The notes below the pieces were generated by a model. It saw nothing but the letters and a program-made list of their open reading frames with translations, was not told the origin of the DNA and ran no database searches. This document shows, in pieces, positions 16,617 through 25,140 of a stretch of 39,044 nt of DNA. This stretch comes from Planctomycetota bacterium (lineage in GTDB: Bacteria > Planctomycetota > J132), in the NCBI GenBank assembly GCA_003694635.1, contig RFKQ01000107.1, positions 1 to 39,044 on the forward strand. The letters run 5' to 3'. How positions within the stretch are numbered: the first letter of the stretch is position 1; each line of letters begins with the position of its first letter. Both the position numbers and the translations under genes were made by a program.

Positions 16617-16953
16617 CTTTAAAATTGGCGTTTTATGCGCTCTTTTTTTTGTAGCGAGAAAGGCGCGTGGCTTTTTTTATCTGAAAGAAGCGTAGCCAAG
16701 CGCGAATATATCTAAATTTCCGCTCCTCCATCTAAGGGATGGGTATAGGAAAACGCTCTGCGGAGGCTATATCTTGCAGAAGGGAGAGGTAGTTTCATTT
16801 GGCAAATTTGGATTTGTGGTGGGTGGGGAAAGTGGCGGTAAGAGAGGGAGGAGAATTTGGCTGAATGGCTTAGGGGGGAGGCGTGGGCAGGTGGAGGATT
16901 ATAAATCATTTTGACATGGTTTTTTTTAAGTTTGCAGGAGCATTGATGGGTAT
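16617..16953 (+). promoter_or_regulatory. S10 operon leader with a compound hairpin
   Basis: About 335 untranslated bases lie between the promoter and rpsJ. At 16720-16763 nested pairing is possible: CCGC with GCGG outside, TCCT with AGGA, and CCATC with GATGG around a 5-base loop. Two T-rich tracts (around 16645 and 16674) precede it. In other bacteria the S10 leader is the target of feedback by L4; whether this leader does the same is inference. No short protein gene is convincing here. Confidence 0.45.
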
Positions 16954-17259
16954 ATGGGACAGAAAATCCGCATAAAAATGGAAGCTTATGATTATGAGAT
17001 TTTGGATCAATCTGCGCTGGATATTGTGAATACAGCGAAGCGGACGGGGGCAGTTGTTTCTGGTCCGATTCCTTTGCCAACTCGGATTGAGCGGTACACG
17101 GTATTGCGCTCTCCGCACATTGACAAGAAGTCCCGTGAGCAGTTTGAGATTCGCACCCACAAGCGTTTGATTTATATTACGGAGCCGACGCCCAAGACGA
17201 TTGAGGAGTTGAGCAAGCTACACATGCCTGCGGGAGTGGACATTAAGTTGAAGACTTAG
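16954..17259 (+). CDS. rpsJ: Ribosomal protein S10
   Basis: 101 residues, the normal length. S10 belongs to the 30S head and also acts as NusE in transcription antitermination. [20 protein letters not shown] and [20 protein letters not shown] are family blocks, with IDIKLK-type ending (GVDIKLKT). GGAG lies 13 bases before the ATG. It opens the ribosomal operon. Unusually the next gene is not rplC but a HEAT-repeat gene 80 bases downstream. Confidence 0.97.
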   Translation: MGQKIRIKMEAYDYEILDQSALDIVNTAKRTGAVVSGPIPLPTRIERYTVLRSPHIDKKSREQFEIRTHKRLIYITEPTPKTIEELSKLHMPAGVDIKLKT

Positions 17260-17339
17260 GAAGTTGATTTGTTTTTTGATTTAGCTGGAAGAGGACAGAG
17301 CGTGTTCTTGCTTTTTTCTTTTTCGTTTGGGATGTATTG

Positions 17340-18386
17340 ATGAAGAAGGTGTTTGCCTCAAAGGCGGCAGATATCATGCAGAGGGGAGGGGATGGAGCGG
17401 TATCTAAGGGCGAGGGTGTTCTGGAGTCTGGTGGTAGGGAGGTGTTGTGGGGAGAGGTGTATGATCGATTATCTCAGGCGCTGGAGAGGGAGGGGGGTGT
17501 TGGGGAGTTGTTGGCGGTTTTGCGGCAGATGGGGGAGGTGGCGAGTTTGGAGTTTTTGCGCGATTTGGGGAGGGCGGAGTGGAAAGTTTCTCCATTGGAT
17601 AGGGCTCGGGTATTGGGGAGGTTGCTTTGTGTTTGTTCGCAGGATAGAGGAGAGGTTTGGGTGGAGCCGATTTTGGAAGGATTGGTTTTGTTGGGAGGAG
17701 AGGCTGTGTTGCCGCTATTGGAGTTGTTTGAGTTGGAGGATAGTTTGATTTGGGACTATGTTTCTTCGGTGATCTTAGAGATGGGGGAGGTGGTGTTGCC
17801 GAAGTTGGTGGCGAGTTTAGAGAGTCCCAATGCCCATGTACGTGCGGGGGGGTGTTATCTTCTTGCCGAGATGGGTCGTGGGGCGAAGGAGGCGTTATTT
17901 GCGCTTTCCCAGAGGGTATGCGACAGAGATCGGAGGGTGCGGCAGGGGGCGGTATATGCGATTTCGGAGATTGGTGGTTCACTTCGGGGGGGGGAGAGTT
18001 CGGAGGAGTTGGATCGTTTTGTGGTGGCTTGTTTGTCGCAGGGGTTGCAGGATAGGGATTGGTTGGTGAGGTATTATGGGGTTCGGGGGTTTGGGAGGTT
18101 AGGGAGTCGGGCTCGGGAGGGATTGGGGGCGTTGATTTTGGCTTTTGAGGATGAAGAGGCTGGGGTTCGTCAGGGGGTGATTGAGGCGTTGGAGTGGGTG
18201 GTGGAGGAGAGGAAGGATTTCGTGGCTGTGCGTGGGATACTTTGTAGGGCATTGGAGGATAGGGATAGTTTGGTGCGCCAAGCGGCGGGAAGAGTGTTTG
18301 AGCGGTTGGATGGCAGTTTCAAGGGAGGTGTGGATGAGGTGGCGGGTAGAGGGGGAGGAGTGGAAGGAATAAGAGATAATTTATAG
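17340..18386 (+). CDS. HEAT-repeat protein inserted between rpsJ and rplC
   Basis: 348 residues of tandem HEAT/PBS-lyase-type helical repeats from about residue 115 onward. Units recur with the pattern 'D xx VR xx A (x)n LG', e.g. SPNAHVRAGGCYLLAEMG, DRDRRVRQGAVYAISEIG, DRDWLVRYYGVRGFGRLG, DEEAGVRQGVIEALEWV and DRDSLVRQAAGRVFERL. HEAT solenoids bind partner proteins. No catalytic motif and no signal peptide are seen, so it is cytosolic. The coding strand is extremely G-rich (many GGG, GAG and TTG codons) like its neighbours, so it does not look recently acquired. It lies 80 bases after rpsJ and 27 before rplC, so it should be co-transcribed with them. The Shine-Dalgarno is weak; a TTG just before the ATG is an alternative start. 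Confidence 0.85.
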   Translation: MKKVFASKAADIMQRGGDGAVSKGEGVLESGGREVLWGEVYDRLSQALEREGGVGELLAVLRQMGEVASLEFLRDLGRAEWKVSPLDRARVLGRLLCVCSQDRGEVWVEPILEGLVLLGGEAVLPLLELFELEDSLIWDYVSSVILEMGEVVLPKLVASLESPNAHVRAGGCYLLAEMGRGAKEALFALSQRVCDRDRRVRQGAVYAISEIGGSLRGGESSEELDRFVVACLSQGLQDRDWLVRYYGVRGFGRLGSRAREGLGALILAFEDEEAGVRQGVIEALEWVVEERKDFVAVRGILCRALEDRDSLVRQAAGRVFERLDGSFKGGVDEVAGRGGGVEGIRDNL

Positions 18387-18413
18387 GTAAGATTTCGAAA
18401 TGGAGCGAAGGAC

Positions 18414-19091
18414 ATGGAAGCGATAGAGAGCATTTTTGGACTTTTGGGTAGGAAGCTGGGGATGACTCAGGTGTTTGACAAGGACACGGGGCAGGTGTCG
18501 CCGGCCACGGTATTGGAGGTAGGTCCTTGTTCGGTTTTATCGATACGGACGAGGGAGAAGGAGGGTTATCAGGCCCTTCAGTTGGGTTTTGGCAAGAAGC
18601 GGGGGAAGAAGGTGAAGAAGCCTCAGCGGCTGTATTATGAGAGGATAGGGTTAAAGGAGTTTCCTGCGTTTGTGCGGGAGGTAGCTTTTGGGAGTGCGGA
18701 GCTTGCGGGGAAGATGAAGATAGGGAGTACTCTTGGGGTGGAGCTTTTTGAAGGGGTGGAGAAGGTAGACGTGATTGGGTGGTCAAAGGGGCGTGGTTTT
18801 GCAGGGACGATTAAGCGGCATGGGTTTCGCCGTGGTCCGGCGGCCCATGGTTCGAAAAATGTGCGTCAGATGGGCTCGACTGGCTGCAGTGCTTATCCGG
18901 GGCGCACGGTGAAGGGGCGGAAGATGCCGGGGCATTTTGGAGCTCATCGGGTGACGGTGCGAAATTTGAAGGTAGTTTCCCTTCAGAAGGAGAGGAATTT
19001 GCTTTTTGTGCGGGGGGCGGTGCCGGGTTCTTCGGGTGGGTATGTGGTGGTACAGAAGAATATAGATTTTCGGAATAAGTGGGCGTTGTGA
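18414..19091 (+). CDS. rplC: Ribosomal protein L3
   Basis: 225 residues, about 15 more than usual, with a short extra N-terminus before the family start GLLGRKLGMTQVF. The loop that reaches the peptidyl-transferase centre is present (HGSKNVRQMGSTGCSAYPGR, then GRKMPGHFGAHRVT). It is one of the first 23S rRNA binders in 50S assembly. GAAGGA precedes the ATG. Downstream rplD follows after 49 bases. Confidence 0.97.
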   Translation: MEAIESIFGLLGRKLGMTQVFDKDTGQVSPATVLEVGPCSVLSIRTREKEGYQALQLGFGKKRGKKVKKPQRLYYERIGLKEFPAFVREVAFGSAELAGKMKIGSTLGVELFEGVEKVDVIGWSKGRGFAGTIKRHGFRRGPAAHGSKNVRQMGSTGCSAYPGRTVKGRKMPGHFGAHRVTVRNLKVVSLQKERNLLFVRGAVPGSSGGYVVVQKNIDFRNKWAL

Positions 19092-19140
19092 TGAGGTTTG
19101 GTGAAAGATTGTTTTTTAAATTTTTATGGAGAGCTGTGCG

Positions 19141-19785
19141 ATGATAGAAGTTCAGGTGATTGATAAAGAGGGGAAGAAGGTGGGGGTGGAGGAGTTAGAT
19201 CCTGCGATTTTAGGTTCAAAGGTGCACCATCGTTTGCTGAAGGAAGCGGTGTTGATGTACCAGGCCAACCGTCGTTTGGGGAATGCACACACCAAGACGC
19301 GGGGAGAGGTTGCCGGGAGTACGCGCAAGCGCTGGAGGCAGAAGGGGACAGGGCGGGCTCGAGTTGGTTCGGGCAAGGTCTCCCATTGGCGTGGTGGTGG
19401 GGTGGTGCATGGTCCTCGGCCTAGGGATTTTTCCTATCGTCTTCCCAAGAAGGCGTTGCGTTTGGCCACAAAGTCGGCGTTATTGGCTCAGTTTTTGGAG
19501 GGGAAGGTGGTGTTGTTGGATGAGCTGGAGCTGGAGCGGCCGAGGACGAAGGAGGTTTATGGGATTCTGCGGAGTGCTTCATTGCTGAAGAAGTGTTTGT
19601 TGGTGATCGATGGTTATGACAAAAATATTTTGCTTTCAACTAGAAATATTCCTAGGGTAAAGCTGTCCGTATTTAAGGATTTGAATGCGTACTGGATATT
19701 AAAATACGAAAATATTTTAATGACAAAGAAAGCGTTTGATTTGATGAAGGCGAGCTATTCGGCCAAAGAAGGATCGGCGGGTTAG
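19141..19785 (+). CDS. rplD: Ribosomal protein L4
   Basis: 214 residues from the ATG at 19141, preferred over the in-frame ATG at 19126 because GGAGAG lies about 8 bases before it. Family blocks: RLGNAHTKTRGEVAGSTRK, then RQKGTGRARVG and GPRPRDFSYRLPKKALR, the long loop lining the exit tunnel. L4 is also the classic feedback regulator of S10 operons. The last 50 residues are AT-richer (KNILLSTRNIPRVKL) than the strongly G-rich middle. Confidence 0.97.
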   Translation: MIEVQVIDKEGKKVGVEELDPAILGSKVHHRLLKEAVLMYQANRRLGNAHTKTRGEVAGSTRKRWRQKGTGRARVGSGKVSHWRGGGVVHGPRPRDFSYRLPKKALRLATKSALLAQFLEGKVVLLDELELERPRTKEVYGILRSASLLKKCLLVIDGYDKNILLSTRNIPRVKLSVFKDLNAYWILKYENILMTKKAFDLMKASYSAKEGSAG

Positions 19786-19844
19786 TTTTGGGGGGGGGAG
19801 TTGGAGCTGAAGCCATTAGTTTTGGAGTATAGAAGGGAAGTGAA

Positions 19845-20132
19845 ATGGAGATAGAAAGCTATTGGAGAGTGATCAAGAAGCCCATTGTGACGGAAAAAAG
19901 TTCTTGGATGCAGGAGAAGTTAAACCAGTACACGTTTTTGGTGGATCCTCGTGCGAACAAGATTCAGATTAAGCAGGCGGTGGAGAAGATTTTTGATGTG
20001 AAGGTGAAGAAGGTTCGGGTGATGAACTACAAGGGCAAGCCCAAGCGGGTGCGTTTTACACGGGGTAGGACGAAGAGTTGGAAAAAGGCAGTTGTGACTT
20101 TGATAGAGGGGGATCGGATTGAGATTATGTAG
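19845..20132 (+). CDS. rplW: Ribosomal protein L23
   Basis: 95 residues, normal length. It sits at the tunnel exit and docks trigger factor and SRP. IKKPIVTEKSSWMQEKLNQY and FLVDPRANKIQIKQAVEKIF are diagnostic. GGAAGTGAA lies next to the ATG. It stands between rplD and rplB as in most bacteria. Confidence 0.97.
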   Translation: MEIESYWRVIKKPIVTEKSSWMQEKLNQYTFLVDPRANKIQIKQAVEKIFDVKVKKVRVMNYKGKPKRVRFTRGRTKSWKKAVVTLIEGDRIEIM

Positions 20133-20219
20133 GGGAGAGAGGGGATTTGGGGGATTGGAGTTTTTTATGTAATTGTGCGATTTGAGAAGCTTTCGAGGAA
20201 TAGTAAGGGTTAGAGAAAG

Positions 20220-21050
20220 ATGGCGATTCGCAAATACAGACCGGACACACCATCTCGGCGGCAGGCGTCGGTGATAGATTATCGCAAAGAGTTGACCACA
20301 AGTGTTCCTGAAAAGACGCTTTTGCGTCCTTTGAAGAAGACGGGAGGGCGCAATGCATTGGGGCGGACGACTTCTCGCTTTCGGGGAGGTGGTCATAAGC
20401 GCAAGTATAGGGTAATTGATTTCAAGCGAGACAAGGACAACTGCGGGGCCAAGGTGGTTTCGATTGAGTATGATCCCAATCGTTCGGCGTTTATTTCTCT
20501 TTTGCAGTATGAGGATGGGGAGAAGCGTTATATTCTTTCGGTGGTGGGTTTGAAGGTGGGGGATCGGGTGTATTCGGGGGAGAAGGTGGAGCCGAAGTTA
20601 GGATGTGCGATGCCTCTTCGCAATATTCCGACGGGGATGTATGTTCACAATGTGGAGTTATCGCCGGGCCGCGGGGGGCAGTTGGCCAAGAGTGCGGGTG
20701 CTCAGGCGCAGATTTTGGGCAAGGAGGGGGATTATGCTCATTTGATGTTGCCGTCTGGGGAGGTGCGGAAGGTGTTGTTGAGCTGCCGCGCTACGATTGG
20801 TCAGGTGAGCAACTTGGATCATCAGAATGTGAAGATGGGCAAGGCTGGTCGGAGGCGTTGGCAGGGGCGTCGTCCCCATGTGCGTGGAGTGGCGCAGAAT
20901 CCGGTTTCCCATCCTTTGGGTGGTGGTGAGGGGCGTTCCAAGGGTGGTCGTCCGCCCTGTTCGCCGTGGGGGAAGTTGGCCAAGGGTGGGAAGACGCGCA
21001 AGAAGCGCAAGCCTTCTGACAAGCACATTGTGCGCCGTCGCAAGAAGTAG
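20220..21050 (+). CDS. rplB: Ribosomal protein L2
   Basis: 276 residues, normal length. Core 50S protein near the peptidyl-transferase centre. [20 protein letters not shown] and [20 protein letters not shown] are family blocks. The C-terminal functional loop, DHPHGGGEG in E. coli, reads SHPLGGGEG here: His229 is kept but Asp228 is Ser and His231 is Leu. The later RHPxTPWG element is RPPCSPWG. The start is well placed after GAGAAAG. L2 is followed by rpsS after 73 bases. Confidence 0.97.
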   Translation: MAIRKYRPDTPSRRQASVIDYRKELTTSVPEKTLLRPLKKTGGRNALGRTTSRFRGGGHKRKYRVIDFKRDKDNCGAKVVSIEYDPNRSAFISLLQYEDGEKRYILSVVGLKVGDRVYSGEKVEPKLGCAMPLRNIPTGMYVHNVELSPGRGGQLAKSAGAQAQILGKEGDYAHLMLPSGEVRKVLLSCRATIGQVSNLDHQNVKMGKAGRRRWQGRRPHVRGVAQNPVSHPLGGGEGRSKGGRPPCSPWGKLAKGGKTRKKRKPSDKHIVRRRKK

Positions 21051-21123
21051 GCGATGGAGGTGTTTGTTTTGGATTTGTTTTTGTTGGATAGGAATAGTAT
21101 TTTGAATAAAGGGCAAGGAATCT

Positions 21124-21393
21124 ATGGGACGTTCGCGGAAAAAAGGTCCTTATGTGGATGCGAAGTTATGGAAGAAGGTGAAGAGGCAGAAGGAGACGGG
21201 GGATAGGGAGCCGATCAAGACGTGGGCTAGGGCTTGCACTATTATCCCGGAGTTTGTGGATCATACCTTTTTGGTTCACAACGGCAAAAACTTTATTAAG
21301 GTGTATGTGGTGGAGGATATGGTGGGGCATAAGTTGGGGGAGTTTGCCCTTACTCGCACGTTTCGTGGACATGCGGGGAGCAAAAAGAAGTAG
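21124..21393 (+). CDS. rpsS: Ribosomal protein S19
   Basis: 89 residues, normal length. 30S head protein that contacts S13 and the A-site finger. [19 protein letters not shown], then [17 protein letters not shown] and [14 protein letters not shown] are typical. AAGGAATCT precedes the ATG. The next gene is rplV after about 100 bases. Confidence 0.97.
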   Translation: MGRSRKKGPYVDAKLWKKVKRQKETGDREPIKTWARACTIIPEFVDHTFLVHNGKNFIKVYVVEDMVGHKLGEFALTRTFRGHAGSKKK

Positions 21394-21497
21394 ACGGAAT
21401 TTTGGGGTGTATTCCATTGGGAGGGGGATATTGCAGATTGGGGGGATTTGGAAAGGTTTTAGAATGACACTTAAGAGCTAGGAGATTGGAAAGAGCG

Positions 21498-22139
21498 ATG
21501 GAATTTCGAGCGATTTATCGATATGCGAGGATATCGCCGCGTAAGGCGAGATTGGTGGTGGAGCTTATCCGTGGTCGGCCGGTGAATGAGGCCAAGGAGA
21601 TATTGAGCTTTACCAGGAAGCGGGCGGCGTTTTTTACAGAGAAGGTTTTAAACTCGGCCATTGCCAATGCGGAGGATTTGGCCAATACGCGTTCGGAGGA
21701 CATTGACACAGAAAATCTTTACGTGAAGGAGGCGGTGGTGGATGAGGGGCCTCGTCTGAAGCGTTGGTTGCCGAGGGCGAGGGGGCATGCGACTCCGATT
21801 ATTAAGAGGACGTGTCATATTCGGATCGTTTTAGAGGAGTTATCGCCGAAGGAGGAGGAGTTGGAGGAGGGGAAGGAGAAGAAAACCTTGAAGTCTGGAG
21901 GGAAGAAAGCGTCGAAAGGGGTAGAAGAGAAGGGTAAGGGGGAAGAAGTTTCTTCGAAAAAGCCGGAGGAGGGAGATGCTTCAAAGGTTTCGCAGGAGAG
22001 GCCGGCTGTTCAGAAGCCCAAGGAAAAGAATGCGTCTTCTTCGACCAAACCGAAGTCTTCGTCGAAGGCATCGTCTCAGAAGAAGAGAAGGCCGACAAAA
22101 TCGGCGAAGGGTCAAAAGAAATCCAAGAAGGACGAATAA
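21498..22139 (+). CDS. rplV: Ribosomal protein L22 with a long charged C-terminal extension
   Basis: 213 residues from the ATG at 21498 (GGAAAGAG just before); a TTG at 21486 is an alternative. Residues 1-113 are a full L22 (YARISPRKARLVVELIRGR, the beta-hairpin region ending HIRIVLEEL). Residues 115-213 are a low-complexity tail of Lys, Glu, Ser and Pro with many KK and SS runs, ending KKSKKDE. Normal L22 is about 110 residues, so the tail nearly doubles it. Being outside the conserved tunnel hairpin, the tail should lie on the ribosome surface. The tail is in frame, uses the same G-rich codons, and ends just before rpsC. Confidence 0.97.
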   Translation: MEFRAIYRYARISPRKARLVVELIRGRPVNEAKEILSFTRKRAAFFTEKVLNSAIANAEDLANTRSEDIDTENLYVKEAVVDEGPRLKRWLPRARGHATPIIKRTCHIRIVLEELSPKEEELEEGKEKKTLKSGGKKASKGVEEKGKGEEVSSKKPEEGDASKVSQERPAVQKPKEKNASSSTKPKSSSKASSQKKRRPTKSAKGQKKSKKDE

Positions 22140-22162
22140 TTCAATAGAAGGAAGGAATCTTT

Positions 22163-23092
22163 ATGGGACAGAAAGTGCAGCCTACGGGCTTTCGCGTGGG
22201 GGTAAAGATCAAGTCGCCCACGCGTGCAAAGGGAACGAGCAATGTGATCAACTGGTTTTCTCGCTGGTATGCCAAGAAGAATGAGTATGGAGATCTTTTG
22301 ATTGAGGATCAGAAGATACGGGAGTTTATCAAGTTTGGAAATTCCAGGAAGAATATTTTAACTCCTTGTGCTCTGATGCAAAAAGATGATAGGGAGAAGA
22401 GGAAGAAGGGGGGAGACAAGCAGGGGAAGGAGCCTTCCCAGGAGAAGGGGGAGCAGAAGAAGGTAGAGGAGCAGAAGCGTCGCAAGGCGATGATTTTTCA
22501 GGGATTTCGTTTTGCTGGCATTCCTAGGATAGAGATTGAACGCTTTTCCAACGTTGACTATGACATTGATGTACGGATTTTCGTGGCTCGTCCGGCGGTG
22601 ATTATCGGTGCGAAGGGTCAGAAGATTGAGTTGCTTACGCAAGATTTGGAAACGATTACGGGGAAGAAGGTTCGGGTTCGGGTGGAGGAGGTGAAGGAGC
22701 CGGCGAAGAATGCTCAGTTGGTGGCGGAGAATATTGCGGAGCAGTTGGAGAAGAGGGCGGCTTTTCGGCGTTCGATGAAGAAGGCGATTGAGTTAGCGAT
22801 GGCTCCTACGTTGGAGAGGTCTTCGCGTTCGAGGGGGAAGACTCCGGAGAAGTCCGTTCGGGTGGAGGGGATTAAGATTCAGGTTTCTGGGCGTTTGGGT
22901 GGGGCGGAGATGGCTCGCACGGAGTCGATCAGTCGTGGAAAGATTCCGCTTCAGACGTTGAGAGCGGACATTGATTATGGTTTTGCTGAGGCGGCCACGA
23001 CGTATGGGAACATTGGTGTGAAGGTATGGATTTACAAAGGTGATATTATTTCTTCGGAGGAGGATCTTTATGCTGCAGCCCAAAAGAGTTAA
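22163..23092 (+). CDS. rpsC: Ribosomal protein S3 with an internal charged insertion
   Basis: 309 residues versus about 210-240 usual. The N-terminal domain ([14 protein letters not shown]) and the KH domain ([19 protein letters not shown], then [13 protein letters not shown] with a GxxG loop) are intact, as is the C-terminal domain ([31 protein letters not shown]). Between residues about 57 and 110 there is an extra Lys/Glu/Gln-rich segment. A second insert of about 17 residues (near 214-231, [12 protein letters not shown]) precedes [10 protein letters not shown]3 lines the mRNA entry channel and helps unwind mRNA. The last 23 bases overlap rplP. Confidence 0.97.
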   Translation: MGQKVQPTGFRVGVKIKSPTRAKGTSNVINWFSRWYAKKNEYGDLLIEDQKIREFIKFGNSRKNILTPCALMQKDDREKRKKGGDKQGKEPSQEKGEQKKVEEQKRRKAMIFQGFRFAGIPRIEIERFSNVDYDIDVRIFVARPAVIIGAKGQKIELLTQDLETITGKKVRVRVEEVKEPAKNAQLVAENIAEQLEKRAAFRRSMKKAIELAMAPTLERSSRSRGKTPEKSVRVEGIKIQVSGRLGGAEMARTESISRGKIPLQTLRADIDYGFAEAATTYGNIGVKVWIYKGDIISSEEDLYAAAQKS

Positions 23093-23483
23093 GCGAAGGA
23101 GGACTCAGAGGGGGAATTTAAAAGGCAATGCCACGAGGGGGAATCGGGTGGTGTATGGGGAGTATGGACTGCAGGCGTTGGAGCCTGCGTGGATCAATTC
23201 TAGGCAGATTGAGGCGGGGCGGATTGCCGGGCGTCATGGCTTGGCGGGGGAGGGGAAGTTGTGGATACGGATTTTCCCTCACAAGCCGGTAACGGCCACG
23301 CCGGCGGAGACTCGGATGGGGAAGGGGAAGGGAGCTCCCATTCACTATGTGGCCTGTGTAAAGCCTGGGATGGTGTTGTATGAGGTGGGGGGAGTATCGG
23401 AGGAGACGGCGAAGGCTGCGTTGGCGCGGATTTCGCACAAGTTGCCCATTCGTTGTAAGCTGATCAAAAAGGAGGTGGTATAG
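23070..23483 (+). CDS. rplP: Ribosomal protein L16
   Basis: 137 residues from the ATG at 23070, fixed by GGAGGAGGA seven bases upstream and by the family start [15 protein letters not shown]. The start lies within the end of rpsC, so translation is probably coupled. L16 organises the 50S A-site region. [20 protein letters not shown], then [19 protein letters not shown] are diagnostic. Confidence 0.97.
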   Translation: MLQPKRVKRRRTQRGNLKGNATRGNRVVYGEYGLQALEPAWINSRQIEAGRIAGRHGLAGEGKLWIRIFPHKPVTATPAETRMGKGKGAPIHYVACVKPGMVLYEVGGVSEETAKAALARISHKLPIRCKLIKKEVV

Positions 23484-23487
23484 GGTT

Positions 23488-23790
23488 ATGAAGCGTCGAG
23501 ACAAGATGAAGGAGTTGCGGAATATGGAGTTATCGGAGCTGCAGGCTCGCTTGGAGGAGTTGGAGGAGGAGTTATTTCGCTTGCGGTTTCAGTCTGTGGT
23601 GGAGGACATCAAGAGCCCGTCTTTGGTCCGTCAGAAGCGGCGGGACATTGCACGCATTAAGACGGTGATACGGGAGGGGGAGTTGGCGGGGAAATTTCCC
23701 CCCCATGCCCTCAGGTCTCGGGTGAGGCCCAAGGTGTCGTCTTCGTCGCCGGCTGCGAAGGCGGCTGAGCAGAAGGAGGAGACGAAGTAG
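23488..23790 (+). CDS. rpmC: Ribosomal protein L29 with a C-terminal extension
   Basis: 100 residues; residues 1-65 are the normal helical-hairpin L29 (MKELRNMELSELQARLEELE, then VRQKRRDIARIKTVIRE). Residues 66-100 are extra, basic then Ser/Ala/Glu-rich (ending AAEQKEETK). L29 flanks the tunnel exit beside L23. GGAGG of the rplP end serves as its ribosome-binding site, 5 bases after the rplP stop. Confidence 0.95.
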   Translation: MKRRDKMKELRNMELSELQARLEELEEELFRLRFQSVVEDIKSPSLVRQKRRDIARIKTVIREGELAGKFPPHALRSRVRPKVSSSSPAAKAAEQKEETK

Positions 23791-23870
23791 GCGTGGATTG
23801 GGGGGGGGAGAGGATGAGTTTCGGGATTTTTGTGAATTTTGGCAAATTTTTCAAAGGAGAGTAGATAGAC

Positions 23871-24170
23871 GTGGAAGCTCAAAAGCAAGAGGATCAAGTT
23901 CAGCCGAAGGTGGAGAGAGGGAGGCGGAAGACGGCGGTGGGGGTGGTCAGCAGCGATAGGATGGATAAGACCATAACTGTGAAGATCACTCGGTTTATTC
24001 AGCATCCTCGCTACAAGAAGTATTATCGGAAGACGTCGAAAATCAAGGCTCACGATGAGAGGAATGAGGCTAAGGTGGGCGATACGGTAGAGATTATGGA
24101 ATGTCGGCGTTTGAGCAAGACAAAGTCTTGGCGTCTGGTGCGCATTTTGAAGCAGGCGGAGATTCGCTAG
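23871..24170 (+). CDS. rpsQ: Ribosomal protein S17
   Basis: 99 residues, with about 15 extra acidic residues at the N-terminus before the OB-fold core ([34 protein letters not shown]-like, [20 protein letters not shown]). It starts at GTG, with AAAGGAGAG upstream; no ATG fits. S17 is a primary 16S rRNA binder. It is followed by rplN after 85 bases. Confidence 0.95.
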   Translation: MEAQKQEDQVQPKVERGRRKTAVGVVSSDRMDKTITVKITRFIQHPRYKKYYRKTSKIKAHDERNEAKVGDTVEIMECRRLSKTKSWRLVRILKQAEIR

Positions 24171-24255
24171 TGGGATAGGCGTTTTGGGTAGTGTAGAAAG
24201 AGTTTTTGTGTTGGTTGGAATGAGATGTTGGTTTGTTAGGAAGTGAGGTGGAAGC

Positions 24256-24624
24256 ATGATTCAGATGCAATCCATGTTGGATGTAGCGGACAATACTGGA
24301 GCGAAGGTAGCTCAATGTATTCGGGTATTGGGCAGTAGCAAGAAGTACGCCGGGGTGGGAGATGTGATTGTGTTGTCGGTGAAGAAGGCGTTGCCGAGTT
24401 CGGAGATCAAGCCGGGCACGGTGATGCGGGGGGTGGTGGTGCGCACCAAAAATCGCATACGGCGTGAGGATGGGAGTTATGTGCGTTTTGATCGCAATGC
24501 GGTGGTTTTGTTGGACAAGGATGGACAAAATCCCAAGGGTACGCGGATTTTTGGTGCGGTGGCTCGGGAGTTGCGCCAGAAGAATTTTATGAAGATTATT
24601 TCGTTGGCATCTGAGGTGGTGTAA
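24256..24624 (+). CDS. rplN: Ribosomal protein L14
   Basis: 122 residues, exactly the usual length. [20 protein letters not shown] and the C-terminal [19 protein letters not shown] are diagnostic. It lies at the 30S-50S interface and contacts L19. GAGGTG precedes the ATG. rplX follows after 20 bases. Confidence 0.98.
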   Translation: MIQMQSMLDVADNTGAKVAQCIRVLGSSKKYAGVGDVIVLSVKKALPSSEIKPGTVMRGVVVRTKNRIRREDGSYVRFDRNAVVLLDKDGQNPKGTRIFGAVARELRQKNFMKIISLASEVV

Positions 24625-24644
24625 TGTAGGAAGGAGTAGGTGCG

Positions 24645-25076
24645 ATGAAGATCAAAACCGGTGATATGGTGGTGGTGATAGCTGGCAAGCGACAGAAATC
24701 GGATTATCAGGGGGTTCCCCGCAAGGTATTGAAGGTTTTGCCTTCGCAGAATAAGGTGGTGGTAGAGGGGCATCGGGTGGTGAAGAAGCATGTACGTCCT
24801 AGTAAGGACAGGCCTAAGGGAGGGCGTATTGAGAAGGAGTATCCCATTGATGTTTCCAACGTGATGCTTTATTGTGAGCATTGTGAGCGGGGGGTTCGGG
24901 TGGGGAGCAAGTTCACCGCGGAGGGGAAGATTCGGGTGTGTCGTTCTTGTGGCAAGGAGGTTCCTTTGCCAAAGGGGATGCGTCCCAAGCGCTCGAAAAA
25001 TCTTCCTGTTTCCGCTGAAAAAGAAAACTCTTCTTCAGCGCAGGGGGAGGAAAAGGCGGAGGAGGGGAAGGAGTGA
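24645..25076 (+). CDS. rplX: Ribosomal protein L24, zinc-ribbon form
   Basis: 143 residues. The KOW core is clear (MKIKTGDMVVVIAGKRQKSD, KVLKVLPSQNKVVVEG, then EYPIDVSNVMLYC). The C-terminal part carries CEHC and CRSC pairs about 22 residues apart, a zinc ribbon seen in some L24 proteins. A further tail of about 30 Lys/Glu/Ser residues is extra. L24 starts 50S assembly. AAGGAG lies about 8 bases before the ATG. The next gene is not rplE but a WG-repeat gene. Confidence 0.96.
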   Translation: MKIKTGDMVVVIAGKRQKSDYQGVPRKVLKVLPSQNKVVVEGHRVVKKHVRPSKDRPKGGRIEKEYPIDVSNVMLYCEHCERGVRVGSKFTAEGKIRVCRSCGKEVPLPKGMRPKRSKNLPVSAEKENSSSAQGEEKAEEGKE

Positions 25077-25140
25077 GGTTTAGGGGTGTGGGTAGTTGGG
25101 AACCTTTTAAGGGTTTCTGAGACAAAAAGGAGTTTATGGC

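Noticed and set aside
17404-18252. Long minus-strand frame opposite the HEAT gene (282 codons), and similar long minus frames such as 12006-12971
   Set aside because: They are Pro/Ser/Thr-rich translations of the C-rich complement of strongly G-skewed genes, with no domains, overlapping clear plus-strand genes.
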